Shown: positions 17,132 through 25,014, counted from the stretch's first letter. The stretch is DNA of 32,888 nt from Candidatus Aminicenantota bacterium (GCA_030612445.1 JAUWNW010000016.1:1-32888), one strand, 5' to 3'. Notes: a model not told the origin generated them from the letters alone. Program-made: numbers and translations.

Positions 17132-17384
17132 CCTGGGTAATTCACGAGTCGAGGTTGCCGCAGATGCGAGGCGCAGGGGATGAAGCTGTGGTCCTTCACT
17201 GCGAATCCGCTGCAACAAAGTAGATGCAGTAAGATCGGCTCGCCTGAAAGGTAAAAAATGTCGATTAAAAATATAAATTCCATCGAAAACATGATGGTCA
17301 ATTGTAATGCCTTAGTAATCAGGGTAAAATATCGATTTAAAAAGAAGTATGATACATATCGACATTTTTTATGAATAATTCAGG
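17132..17384 (+). mobile_element. Miniature inverted-repeat element C (type 1, 253 bases)
   Basis: Same length as A and about 97 percent identical to it over the first 169 bases. It ends TATGAATAATTCAGG. A second internal inverted repeat, TAAAAAATGTCGAT (near 17252) with ATCGACATTTTTTA (near 17358-17371), bounds the right-hand 120 bases. The right end lies 7 bases before the ATG of the diguanylate cyclase gene at 17392 and may supply its promoter. Confidence 0.78.
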
Positions 17385-17391
17385 TTAGAAG

Positions 17392-18795
17392 ATGAAAGAT
17401 AAAGAAAAGCCAAAGGAGCAGCTACTGGAAGATCTCTCTGAGTTGCGTCATAAGCTATCTGAGTTTGAGACTGCGGTAGTTGAGCTGAAGCTGAAAGTGA
17501 AATCTCTAAAGAAGAATGAAGAAAACTTTCACTCATTATTGAGGTCCATGGATGATCTGGTCTTTATTATCGGCCTGGATGGCACATTTAACCGATTTTA
17601 TCAAGAATCCAACAGAGAAGACCTTTTTGTATCACCAAAGGAATTTTTAGGGAAGCATATCAAGGATGTCTTTCCGGAGGAAACAGCGTATACATTTCAA
17701 AGAGCTTTAAATGCAGTTGATGCCTATGGGAAAACCCAAGATTTTGATTACCCTATGGTGATCAAGAATAAAAAACAGTGGTTTAATGCTAAAATCTCCC
17801 CTTTTAAATCACCGGGCAAAGATTATTTTGGTTATATCTGTGATATAAGAAATATAACCTCCCGTAAATTTATTGAAGAAGCTTTAAAGGAAAGTGAGGA
17901 ACGCTACCGGGCAGTGATGCAGCAGAGTATGGAATGTATTTTCCTGGCAGACATTGAATCGCAGGTCATCTTGGAGGCCAATAGAGCTATGCAGCGTTTA
18001 GTTGGTTATACTTCTGAAGAATTATCCGGATTGAGTATTAATAATTTACTAATCAACCATGATAAAAGAGATCTTTATAGGGAAATTTTACGTACACTTA
18101 AAGAGCACTCATATTTTATAGGCGAAAGTAAATTTAGCAAAAAAGATGGTTCATCAGTTGAAGTTGAGATCAGTGTTAATATTATTGAATACCAGGATAA
18201 AAAGGTGTTTTGTATGGTATCACGTGATATAACTCCGCGACGGTTGTCTGAGGAACAGTTGACTCATGCTGCTACTCATGACGCTCTCACCGGCCTGCTG
18301 AACAGGCAGTATGTATATGAGCGTTTGGCTAATCAGCTTGCTATGGCACGCCGGAAAAAAACCAAATTTGCTCTTTTATATATTGATCTGGATAACTTCA
18401 AAGAAGTAAATGATTCACTTGGTCATGGGCTCGGAGATAAATTGTTAAAAGCGGTTGCGGGGAGGCTGAGTTCAATTGTACGCCGTGAAATAGATACACT
18501 GGCCCGGATGGGCGGGGATGAATATATGTTTATTCTAGGCGATATTACCATGGCAGAAGATGCGGAAAAAATTACTCAGAATGTTCTTAATATGGTCAGG
18601 AAACCGTTTGAAATTGAAGATATAAAGCATCATATTACTGCTAGTATTGGAATATCGATCTATCCTGAAGATGAGACTAATTATGAAAATTTGATAAAAG
18701 CCGCTGACTTGGCCATGTACTTTGCAAAGGCTGGAGGGCGTAATAGTTATAAACGGTATAAGCAAGATATGGCAATAAAAGATTTGCCCCGTTGA
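17392..18795 (+). CDS. PAS-PAS-GGDEF diguanylate cyclase
   Basis: A 467-residue cytoplasmic signalling protein without membrane segments. Residues 1-45 form a coiled coil (LEDLSELRHKLSEFETAVVE). Two PAS sensor domains follow, near 45-165 (SMDDLVFIIGLDGTFNRFY) and 170-285 (SEERYRAVMQQSMECIF). The GGDEF domain begins ATHDALTGLLNRQ. The active-site loop is GGDEY (374-378) in place of GGDEF; the Asp/Glu metal and catalytic residues remain. An intact RxxD inhibitory site (Arg365-Asp368) lies five residues before it. It should make c-di-GMP under feedback control, tuned by whatever the PAS domains sense. It starts 7 bases after element C with only a weak ribosome-binding site. Its stop codon abuts the convergent PurF-like gene with no gap. 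Confidence 0.9.
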   Translation: MKDKEKPKEQLLEDLSELRHKLSEFETAVVELKLKVKSLKKNEENFHSLLRSMDDLVFIIGLDGTFNRFYQESNREDLFVSPKEFLGKHIKDVFPEETAYTFQRALNAVDAYGKTQDFDYPMVIKNKKQWFNAKISPFKSPGKDYFGYICDIRNITSRKFIEEALKESEERYRAVMQQSMECIFLADIESQVILEANRAMQRLVGYTSEELSGLSINNLLINHDKRDLYREILRTLKEHSYFIGESKFSKKDGSSVEVEISVNIIEYQDKKVFCMVSRDITPRRLSEEQLTHAATHDALTGLLNRQYVYERLANQLAMARRKKTKFALLYIDLDNFKEVNDSLGHGLGDKLLKAVAGRLSSIVRREIDTLARMGGDEYMFILGDITMAEDAEKITQNVLNMVRKPFEIEDIKHHITASIGISIYPEDETNYENLIKAADLAMYFAKAGGRNSYKRYKQDMAIKDLPR

Positions 18796-20196
18796 TTATT
18801 CAACTCCATCCCAGCAATAAGTACATAATTTATTTTTTGGCAGACCGATGGCAGTTACAAGGTCTTCAAGCTTCTGATATTTTAAAGAAGTAAGTTTCAG
18901 TCTTTGCCTGATACTATTTATCATGGCATTGTATTTTTCTGAATCAGCATTTGCATAATCTTCAAGTAGAAAATCATTTTCTCCTTCCAGTTCTTTAATT
19001 GCTCTTCTGGCTGCTAGATCTAATTCCGATCTAGATATGGAGAAGTTTAAAAATTTACAGCCATAAGTTAAAGGTGGGCAGGCCGGCCGCATGTGTACTT
19101 CCAAGGCACCTGCATCAAAAAGCCTCTGAATGGTGTCTTGTAACTGGGTACCTCTGACAATAGAATCTTCACAGAATAGTATTTTTTTGTTTTCCATAAG
19201 CTCACGGATGGGGATAAGCTTCATTTTTGCAACAATATCTCTTATCTTCTGATTTTGCGGCATAAAGCTGCGCGGCCAAGTAGGAGTATATTTTACAAAA
19301 GGTCTCTGAAAAGGAATTCCTGCCTCACTTGCATATCCCAGCCCGTGGGCTGTCCCTGAATCGGGTATTCCTGCTACAAGATCTATCTGGAGGTCGTCAT
19401 TTTTTGCCAGAAATGCCCCGCACTTGTATCTCACCTTCTCTACATTGATTCCTTCGTAGCTTGAAGCAGGATAACCGTAATATACCCATAAAAATGCACA
19501 TATCTGTAAATTTTTTCCAGGCGGATATTTTTGTTCTATTCCATCTTCAGAAATAAATATAATCTCACCCGGTCCGAGGTATTTTGTCAATTCAAAATCA
19601 AGGTTAGGGAAGGCGCAGCTCTCTGAACTTGCAGCGAAACTACCCTCTTTTTCTCCGAGAACAACCGGGGTTCTACCCATTTTGTCTCTGGCAGCATAAA
19701 TACCTTTATCGGTTAGAACAAGCATGGAACAGGAGCCTTCAATAGATTCTTGGGCGTTTCGGATACCGTCTTCAAAGGAATCTTCCTGGTTGATCAGGGT
19801 TGCTGCAAGTTCAGTTGGATTTATTTCTCCTCCGCTCATCTCAGAAAAATGAGTATATTGATTGCTGAAAATCTTCTTAGCTATTTTGTTTGCATTGTTT
19901 ATAACACCTACTGTGACAATAGTGTAATCTCCAAGGTGCGACCTGATAAGAAGGGGTTGGTCCTCATAATCGCTAATAATGCCGATACCTTTGTTACCAA
20001 ACATTTTTTTGATGTCGTCTTCGAATTTTGATCTGAACTGAGAATTTTCGATGTTACGGATGAATCTGGTGAATCCTTCTTGTGTTTTGACTGCCAGACC
20101 GCCGCGTTTTGTTCCCAAGTGGGAATGATAGTCAGTTCCGTAAAATAGGTCAGAAACACAGTCTTTTTTTGAAACGATTCCAAATAAACCGCCCAC
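18796..20196 (-). CDS. PurF-like amidophosphoribosyltransferase homologue lacking the N-terminal catalytic Cys
   Basis: A 466-residue homologue of glutamine PRPP amidotransferase. The Ntn/class II amidotransferase domain (about 1-230) contains YGTDYHSHLGTKRGG, SHLGDYTIVTVG, EGSCSMLVLTDKG and AARDKMGRTPVV. The phosphoribosyltransferase domain has the PRPP loop FCEDSIVRGTQLQDT (near 335-350) and TPTWPRSFMP. The start is GTG at 20196, set by GCTGGAGGTG just upstream; an upstream start would place that signal in the coding region. From this start the protein reads M-G-G-L-F-G-I, so Gly stands where true PurF has the nucleophile Cys1 (C-G-x-F-G-I). Glutaminase activity is therefore not expected. 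From memory, a similar Cys-less subfamily occurs in Bacteroidetes and Firmicutes. No other purine genes are nearby. Confidence 0.82.
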   Translation of the reverse strand: MGGLFGIVSKKDCVSDLFYGTDYHSHLGTKRGGLAVKTQEGFTRFIRNIENSQFRSKFEDDIKKMFGNKGIGIISDYEDQPLLIRSHLGDYTIVTVGVINNANKIAKKIFSNQYTHFSEMSGGEINPTELAATLINQEDSFEDGIRNAQESIEGSCSMLVLTDKGIYAARDKMGRTPVVLGEKEGSFAASSESCAFPNLDFELTKYLGPGEIIFISEDGIEQKYPPGKNLQICAFLWVYYGYPASSYEGINVEKVRYKCGAFLAKNDDLQIDLVAGIPDSGTAHGLGYASEAGIPFQRPFVKYTPTWPRSFMPQNQKIRDIVAKMKLIPIRELMENKKILFCEDSIVRGTQLQDTIQRLFDAGALEVHMRPACPPLTYGCKFLNFSISRSELDLAARRAIKELEGENDFLLEDYANADSEKYNAMINSIRQRLKLTSLKYQKLEDLVTAIGLPKNKLCTYCWDGVE

Positions 20197-20200
20197 TGAA

Positions 20201-20210
20201 CACCTCCAGC
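20201..20210 (-). promoter_or_regulatory. Ribosome-binding site that decides the start of the PurF-like gene
   Basis: On the minus strand GCTGGAGGTG lies four bases before GTG at 20196. It fixes the N-terminus as MGGLFGI and excludes the upstream TGT (Cys) codon, which overlaps the end of this signal. Confidence 0.75.
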
Positions 20211-20263
20211 TTGAAGATAAAAAATTAATATGGCAGATATCTTGATATAATTCAAGTAATAAA

Positions 20264-20278
20264 CGTGAATAATTCAGG
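20264..20278 (-). repeat. Solitary element left end upstream of the PurF-like gene
   Basis: On the minus strand CCTGAATTATTCACG matches the left end of the repeat elements exactly, then the sequence diverges (tttattact). No right end was found before the GTG start 67 bases on. It could be a remnant or a free-standing binding site. Confidence 0.5.
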
Positions 20279-20363
20279 AAAATAAAGATTCCTTTGAATA
20301 AGTTGTCATGGAAAATTATTGTCATTAGAGTATAATATGATATAGTGAAAATGGGAGGACGGT

Positions 20364-21164
20364 ATGAAAAAAAATATTATTTTTATTTTATTGATATTCT
20401 GTTTGATGATTTTTTGTAATGCTTGTTTTGTGGCAGTAGCCGATTATGCTGGACAGGAGAGGTTTTCTTCAGGAGATGATTTTCAGAAGTCTGTTGCTTT
20501 TCCCCCCGGAGGGAATTTTTCATTAAGTAATTTTGATGGGAATGTTGAGATATCTGGTTGGGAAAACGAAGAACTAGAGGTATATGCAGAGAAAATTATT
20601 CCCAGGCCGGATAGGCCTCGGATACAGCTGATGCATCGGGAGCGGCAAACACCCAAAATAAATTTTGACAGTTTTGAAAATAATGTCATTGTAAAAACTC
20701 AAGCTCTGGATAGAGAAGGTGCTGATTGTATAGTCGATTACTTTGTCAGTGTTCCCCATTCTATAAATCTAAATGATATTCTTGCCAGGGATGGAATTGT
20801 GGCTATCTCTGATATATATGGGGATGTTACGGCTGAATTGCGTTCCGGAGAAATTAATGTTGATAATTTTTCCGGTTCTTTGCATGCATCTCTTGCTGAA
20901 GGTGTTATTGGAGCTAGTTTGTATGACCTCCGCGAACAAGACAAAATCAATTTAAATGTCAAAGAGGGAGATATTATTCTTTATCTTCAACCTGAAGTAA
21001 ATGCTCAAATAGAGGGCTATTTTCCCCATGGAGAGATTTTTATAGAGTTTGATTTTAAGAAGGAACCAAGTGAGGGTCGTATTTCTGTGCAGATCGGGGA
21101 AAAAGGGGCTTCCATTTCATTGACGGCAATGAACGGAGATATCTACATTAGAAAGATAAAATAA
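20364..21164 (+). CDS. Exported DUF4097-like beta-structured protein
   Basis: A 266-residue protein with an N-terminal hydrophobic export signal (KKNIIFILLIFCLMIFCNAC), possibly a lipoprotein at Cys21. The body is made of repeated short beta strands with the pattern seen in DUF4097/putative adhesin families: NFSLSNFDGNVEISGWENEELEVYAEK early, then ARDGIVAISDIYGDVTAELRSGEINVDNFSGSLHASLAEG and a closing SISLTAMNGDIYIRKIK. Such proteins probably form a beta-helix on the cell surface; their role is unknown. GGGAGG lies four bases before ATG. It is divergent from the PurF-like gene. Confidence 0.72.
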   Translation: MKKNIIFILLIFCLMIFCNACFVAVADYAGQERFSSGDDFQKSVAFPPGGNFSLSNFDGNVEISGWENEELEVYAEKIIPRPDRPRIQLMHRERQTPKINFDSFENNVIVKTQALDREGADCIVDYFVSVPHSINLNDILARDGIVAISDIYGDVTAELRSGEINVDNFSGSLHASLAEGVIGASLYDLREQDKINLNVKEGDIILYLQPEVNAQIEGYFPHGEIFIEFDFKKEPSEGRISVQIGEKGASISLTAMNGDIYIRKIK

Positions 21165-21196
21165 TTCAGCACAGAAATAATGAAATATTTATATAA

Positions 21197-21368
21197 CCTG
21201 GATTATTCACGAGTCGAGGTTGCCGCAGATACGAAAAAGCAGAAAAAACAGGAGAAACAGGAACTTCAGGAAAGGCAGTAAAATTTGAAATGTTAGTTAA
21301 AAGTCTGAAGCGAGCACAAGCCACACCAGAATTTTATATATATTGATATTATTTATGAATAGTTCAGG
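21197..21368 (+). mobile_element. Miniature inverted-repeat element D (type 2, 172 bases)
   Basis: Starts CCTGGATTATTCACGAGTCGAGG and ends TTATGAATAGTTCAGG. Like B it has aacaggagaaacaggaac direct repeats and GAAGCGAGCACAAGCCACACC near the right end. Its last bases CAGG run into AGGAGG, the ribosome-binding site of the gene at 21380, 11 bases from the element end. Confidence 0.72.
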
Positions 21369-21379
21369 AGGAGGAAAAT

Positions 21380-22165
21380 ATGGAAGAAAATAAAAGAGTT
21401 TTAGCTGTTGTAATAGGTTTTTTTATTCTGATAGCGGTTATTATTGCAGTATATTATTTATTTATTCGTGAAAAAGGCGAGGAAATGCCTAAGGTCCCGG
21501 AAGTAGTAGAGGAAGCAGTCATTCCGGTTGAATCTGAAGAACCTGAAGAAGAACTGATAAAACCTATTGAAGTTTTAAAGGTCGAACTGGATGAAAGCGA
21601 TAAACTGATGAGAAAATTAGCTGCAGAATTGTCCTCGCGGCCTGAGCTGGCAAAATGGCTATTGACAAAGGATATTATTAGGAAATTTGTGGCAGCAGTT
21701 GATAATATTGCAAACGGTCAAAGTCCCCGAAAAAACATTGATTTTTTCAATCCAGGGAAGTTTTTTCCCCTGAAAAAAGAGGGAGTTTGTTATCTGGACC
21801 CGGCCGGATTTAAACGTTATTCGCCCGTGGCTAATGTTTTTGTATCTTTAGATTCTGAAGGTTGCATCAGACTTTATAAGCAGTTAAAGTCGGCCTTACA
21901 GGAGGCTTACAAGGACCTGGGATATCCGGATAAGGATTTTAATATAACTCTCTTTCAGGCAATAGATGAGCTTATGAAAGTTCCTGTAATAGAAGAAGAT
22001 GTAGCCCTTGAGGAAAAATTGATGAGTTATGTTATGGTCGACCCTGAGCTTGAAAAGATGAGTGAAGCCCAGAAACACCTTTTTCGTATGGGTCCGGTCA
22101 ATATCAGGAAGATCAAAACGAAATTAAAAGAGCTGGAATCTATTTTTAAAAAGGGATTGAACTGA
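21380..22165 (+). CDS. DUF3014 domain membrane-anchored protein
   Basis: A 261-residue protein with a single N-terminal transmembrane helix (VLAVVIGFFILIAVIIAVYYLF), then an acidic, Pro/Glu-rich linker (about 33-70) and a DUF3014 domain. Recognisable parts are LDESDKLMRKLAAELSSRPELAKWLL, IIRKFVAAVDNIANGQSPRKNI, DPAGFKRYSPVANVFVSLDSEG and LKSALQEAYKDLGYPDKDFN. The domain should lie in the periplasm. Function is unknown for the family. The ribosome-binding site AGGAGGAGG is adjacent to the right end of element D. Confidence 0.85.
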   Translation: MEENKRVLAVVIGFFILIAVIIAVYYLFIREKGEEMPKVPEVVEEAVIPVESEEPEEELIKPIEVLKVELDESDKLMRKLAAELSSRPELAKWLLTKDIIRKFVAAVDNIANGQSPRKNIDFFNPGKFFPLKKEGVCYLDPAGFKRYSPVANVFVSLDSEGCIRLYKQLKSALQEAYKDLGYPDKDFNITLFQAIDELMKVPVIEEDVALEEKLMSYVMVDPELEKMSEAQKHLFRMGPVNIRKIKTKLKELESIFKKGLN

Positions 22166-22291
22166 ATAGTTAGGATAAGAATTACCTTGTTGACGTGCTT
22201 ACGATATTAAAAAGTCGTTCTGGAATTTCCATTATTTTTAAAAGAACAAATGAAAATTGAAATTGTTTGGGGACTGCTCCCTTGTAAGTTA

Positions 22292-23254
22292 TTAAAAATT
22301 AAAAGGTTTTTTATTTGAAAAATCGGGCAGCAGGTTGTTATCCGGAGTAAAAGGCTCAGGTTGGAAGAATAGGTAATCAAGACCGATTTTTTTTGAATAG
22401 TCAAGAACTCTGCAATATTCTTTTGGGGTTAATCTCCGCCTGAATTCAACTGGAGTTTTAAAACAGGGAGAGTACTGGCTCATCAGGCTTAACCCTAGGG
22501 AAGCTGGCAACTTCTCTGCTACCCATTTTAATATTTTTAAGGAATCTTCAACTTGGCCGGGGAGAACCAGGTGCCTTAAGATCAATCCTTTTTTTGCTGT
22601 GTTTTCCTTCCCTATATAAAGAACAGGCTGCTGAGAGGACATTTCCAAGACTACCTGACTGGCATGTTTGAAATAATTAGGTGCATTTGATAAATTCTTT
22701 GCAATAGGGGATGAAAAATATTTTAAGTCAGGGAGATAAATATCTACAATGCCCGTAAGATATTTAATTATAGAAGATTTTTCATAAGCACTGCTGTTAT
22801 AAACTAGGGGAAGGTTCAAACCCTGCGAATAAGCGATTTTAAGTGCTCTTAGTACCGACAGTAGCACGTGAGAAGGAGTAACGAGATTAAGGTTTAATGC
22901 TCCCTGGCTCTGGAGGTCGAGATACATACTCGCCAGTTCTTCATCAGAAACCCTATTTCCCTTATTTAGCCAGCTGAGCTGATAATTCTGGCAGAATTTG
23001 CATTTCAGGTTACATCCAGTGAAGAAAACCGTTCCTGATCCATTTTTGGCGCTGCCTTTTCCGCTTATTACTGGTTCTTCTCCAAAATGGAGCAGAGCAT
23101 GTGAGACTGAAGCCTGGTATCCTGTGCCGCAGTATCCGGTTTCACCTTTTTCCCGGTTAACGCCGCATTCTCTGGGGCATAAATGACATTCATTTTCGTG
23201 TAAAGAAAGGGCATCTAGAGCAAGGTCGATTTTGTGGATTTTTTTTGAAAGCAA
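22292..23254 (-). CDS. Radical SAM protein, PflX-like (PFL-activase homologue)
   Basis: A 320-residue radical SAM enzyme of the COG1313 (PflX) type. The N-terminal CHLCPRECGVNREKGETGYC Cys-rich segment is followed by the cluster motif CNLKCKFCQ (CxxxCxxC) near residue 79. RLTPKEYCRVLDYSKKIGLDYLFFQPEP is typical of the C-terminal end. It would bind a 4Fe-4S cluster and cleave S-adenosylmethionine; the substrate is unknown, and no glycyl-radical enzyme gene is in the window. The start is TTG at 23254 with AGGAG six bases upstream. The right end of element E lies 16 bases before it. The gene is co-oriented with dedA and surE, from which element E separates it. Confidence 0.87.
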   Translation of the reverse strand: MLSKKIHKIDLALDALSLHENECHLCPRECGVNREKGETGYCGTGYQASVSHALLHFGEEPVISGKGSAKNGSGTVFFTGCNLKCKFCQNYQLSWLNKGNRVSDEELASMYLDLQSQGALNLNLVTPSHVLLSVLRALKIAYSQGLNLPLVYNSSAYEKSSIIKYLTGIVDIYLPDLKYFSSPIAKNLSNAPNYFKHASQVVLEMSSQQPVLYIGKENTAKKGLILRHLVLPGQVEDSLKILKWVAEKLPASLGLSLMSQYSPCFKTPVEFRRRLTPKEYCRVLDYSKKIGLDYLFFQPEPFTPDNNLLPDFSNKKPFNF

Positions 23255-23270
23255 TATTGCTCCTGCTTAA

Positions 23271-23521
23271 CCTGACTTATTCATAAGAAATGTCGATATG
23301 AAGGGTAGTTCTTTTTAAATCAGTATTTTACACTGATTTCTACAGATGAACAACTAATTATTTCGTTTTCGATGTAATCTATATCTTAAGCGACATTTTT
23401 TACCTTTCAGGCGCGCCGATCTTACCGCATCTACTTCGTTACAATGGAATTGCGGTGGAGTCCACAGCTGCATCCATTGTGCCTCACATCTGTGGCAACC
23501 TCGACTCGTGAATAATACAGG
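23271..23521 (-). mobile_element. Miniature inverted-repeat element E (type 1, 251 bases)
   Basis: Read on the minus strand it starts CCTGTATTATTCACGAGTCGAGG and ends TTATGAATAAGTCAGG. It is a diverged relative of A and C with the same plan. In its core ACAATGGA pairs perfectly with TCCATTGT, where A and C have GCAGGGGA and TCCGCTGC, so paired bases change together. The right-hand module is bounded by TAAAAAATGTCG and CGACATTTCTTA. Its left end directly abuts the TAA stop of dedA, and its flanks read TAA and TTAA. Confidence 0.75.
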
Positions 23522-24115
23522 TTAGAGCAGATATTTCACCAAAAGGAAGCCGCCGAAAATGAGGATAAAAAACACGATAGCCAACAGGTTAAAGTATTTA
23601 TCGATAAATGTTTTTATACCGGGTCCGAATTTTTTAAATAATGCGGCTACTGCGAAAAAGCGTAGTGAGCGGCTGATAGTGGAGGCGATAAGAAAAAGGA
23701 CAAAATTAAGTTTTAATACACCCGAGGCGATCGTAAAAATCTTATAAGGAATAGGAGTAAAACCTGCCAGAAATACATACCAGAAGCCTGATTCCTGATA
23801 ATGCACCAGTACATTCTGAAAACCGCTTTGGGAGAATCCGGGAATATAGTTAAAGAAGAATGGGCTGACACTGTCCCAGAGACCAAATCCGATCAGATAG
23901 CCGAAACTTCCGCCGATAATAGATGCGATCGAGGTATATAAAGCAAACCGCCATGATTTTTTTACGGCCCCCAGGCACAATGCTATTAATAAGGCATCCG
24001 GGGGGATCGGGAAAAAAGAGCTTTCTGCAAAAGCAAGGATAAAAAGAGCAAGCGGGCCATAGGGAGTTTCGGCCCAGTGGAGTACCCAATTATACAGTTT
24101 TCTTAGAAATTTCAT
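23522..24115 (-). CDS. DedA/YqaA family membrane protein (VTT domain)
   Basis: A 197-residue inner-membrane protein of the SNARE-associated/VTT family, YqaA branch. It shows ALFILAFAESSFFPIPPDALLIALCLGA (re-entrant region with conserved E and P), then ASIIGGSFGYLIGFGLWD and FLAGFTPIPYKIFTIASGVLKLNF, which includes the conserved FTPIPYK motif. Members are thought to act in lipid or undecaprenyl-phosphate flipping and membrane homeostasis. The gene overlaps the end of surE by 26 bases, so the two are translationally linked. Its stop codon abuts element E. Confidence 0.9.
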   Translation of the reverse strand: MKFLRKLYNWVLHWAETPYGPLALFILAFAESSFFPIPPDALLIALCLGAVKKSWRFALYTSIASIIGGSFGYLIGFGLWDSVSPFFFNYIPGFSQSGFQNVLVHYQESGFWYVFLAGFTPIPYKIFTIASGVLKLNFVLFLIASTISRSLRFFAVAALFKKFGPGIKTFIDKYFNLLAIVFFILIFGGFLLVKYLL

Positions 24116-24902
24116 TGGTTATATTCACAAAAATATTTTTTAACTCAACAAGAGAGAGGGCATGGAAATCAGTTAGATCACGGTGAAGGGGTGTTACGGT
24201 GATATATGCTTCTTTTATAATCATAACATCACTTTCTTTGTCACCGATTGCTTTTGGCGTCCCAGTTCCGATCCAGTAATAGTCTCTGTTTCTTGGGTCT
24301 TTTTTTATTTCTATTTCAGGGTTGTATCTTTTTTGTCCCAATTTTGCAATTTTTATGCCTTTAAATGGAGGTGGCGGTATATTAATATTCAGGGTGATTC
24401 CCGGAGGAAGCGGGTTGTTTAATAGAAGTTTTGCTAAGGATAATACTATTGAGGCAGAGAAGCTAAATTGATGTTTCCCTTGTTCGTCTGGAAGGGAGGA
24501 AACAGCAAATGAGGGGATCTGCAGAAAAGTTCCCTGTACAGCACCTGCCACAGTTCCGGAATAGGAAATGTCCTGCTGGCCCAAGTTAGGGCCGGGATTG
24601 ATCCCTGAAATTATCATGTCAGGCTTACGGGGAAGCAGATGCTGTACAGCCAGGTATATACAGTCTGCCGGGGTTCCATCTACTGAAAATATGTTTTCCC
24701 TGATGGTTTTTACTCGTAAGGGGTTGTGGAGGGTAAGCGCCAGAGAGGTGGCGCTTCTTTCCCTGTCCGGGGCTACGATATAAATCTGTCCCAGCGGTTG
24801 GAGCTTATTGAATAAAATATTTATGCCTTCTGCATAAAAACCATCATCATTGGTGAGAAGAATAAGGGATTTAGCATTTTGTGATTTATTATTTAAAGTC
24901 AT
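24090..24902 (-). CDS. surE: 5'/3'-nucleotidase SurE
   Basis: A 270-residue cytoplasmic metal-dependent nucleotidase that dephosphorylates nucleoside 5'- and 3'-monophosphates, linked to stationary-phase survival. Motifs in order: LILLTNDDGFYAEGI (metal-binding Asp-Asp), APDRERSATSLALTLHNPLR, VDGTPADCIYLAVQ and SGINPGPNLGQQDISYSGTVAGAV. Length is within the family range. No ribosome-binding site precedes ATG 24902. TATACT lies 8 bases before the ATG, so the message may be leaderless. The gene is followed in overlap by dedA. Confidence 0.95.
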   Translation of the reverse strand: MTLNNKSQNAKSLILLTNDDGFYAEGINILFNKLQPLGQIYIVAPDRERSATSLALTLHNPLRVKTIRENIFSVDGTPADCIYLAVQHLLPRKPDMIISGINPGPNLGQQDISYSGTVAGAVQGTFLQIPSFAVSSLPDEQGKHQFSFSASIVLSLAKLLLNNPLPPGITLNINIPPPPFKGIKIAKLGQKRYNPEIEIKKDPRNRDYYWIGTGTPKAIGDKESDVMIIKEAYITVTPLHRDLTDFHALSLVELKNIFVNITNEISKKTV

Positions 24903-24910
24903 GTTAAGAG

Positions 24911-24916
24911 AGTATA
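24911..24916 (-). promoter_or_regulatory. Candidate -10 element of surE
   Basis: TATACT on the minus strand ends 8 bases before ATG 24902; TTTACC stands 17 bases further upstream. Transcription would begin about two bases before the start codon. Confidence 0.35.
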
Positions 24917-24949
24917 AAATAAATTAATACAAAGGTAAACTAAGACTCT

Positions 24950-24976
24950 GGAAAATAGTAAATAGAGAATAGAAAA
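24950..24976. repeat. Short degenerate AT-rich heptamer repeat
   Basis: ggaaaatagtaaatagagaatagaaa is three to four units of about seven bases. The first half is shared with 12942-12956 at the start of the PGI gene and with element B. It lies downstream of the tRNA-Pro gene. Confidence 0.45.
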
Positions 24977-25014
24977 CAGCGCTACCATATTTAATAAGGG
25001 AGTAAGAATGAAAC

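Noticed and set aside
16630-17301. Two similar minus-strand open frames of 72 and 77 codons in the repeat array
   Set aside because: They are the same frame read through elements A and C. Their similarity follows from the DNA repeat; there is no ribosome-binding site and the type 2 copies break the frame.
16641-17384. CRISPR array
   Set aside because: The repeats are over 200 bases with only four bases between units, of two types; there are no unique spacers and no cas genes.
20197-20325. Longer N-terminus for the PurF-like protein (start at 20325), which would include an upstream Cys
   Set aside because: The added 43 residues do not resemble PurF, and the Shine-Dalgarno for GTG 20196 lies inside them. 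The upstream Cys is three residues away from the expected nucleophile position.
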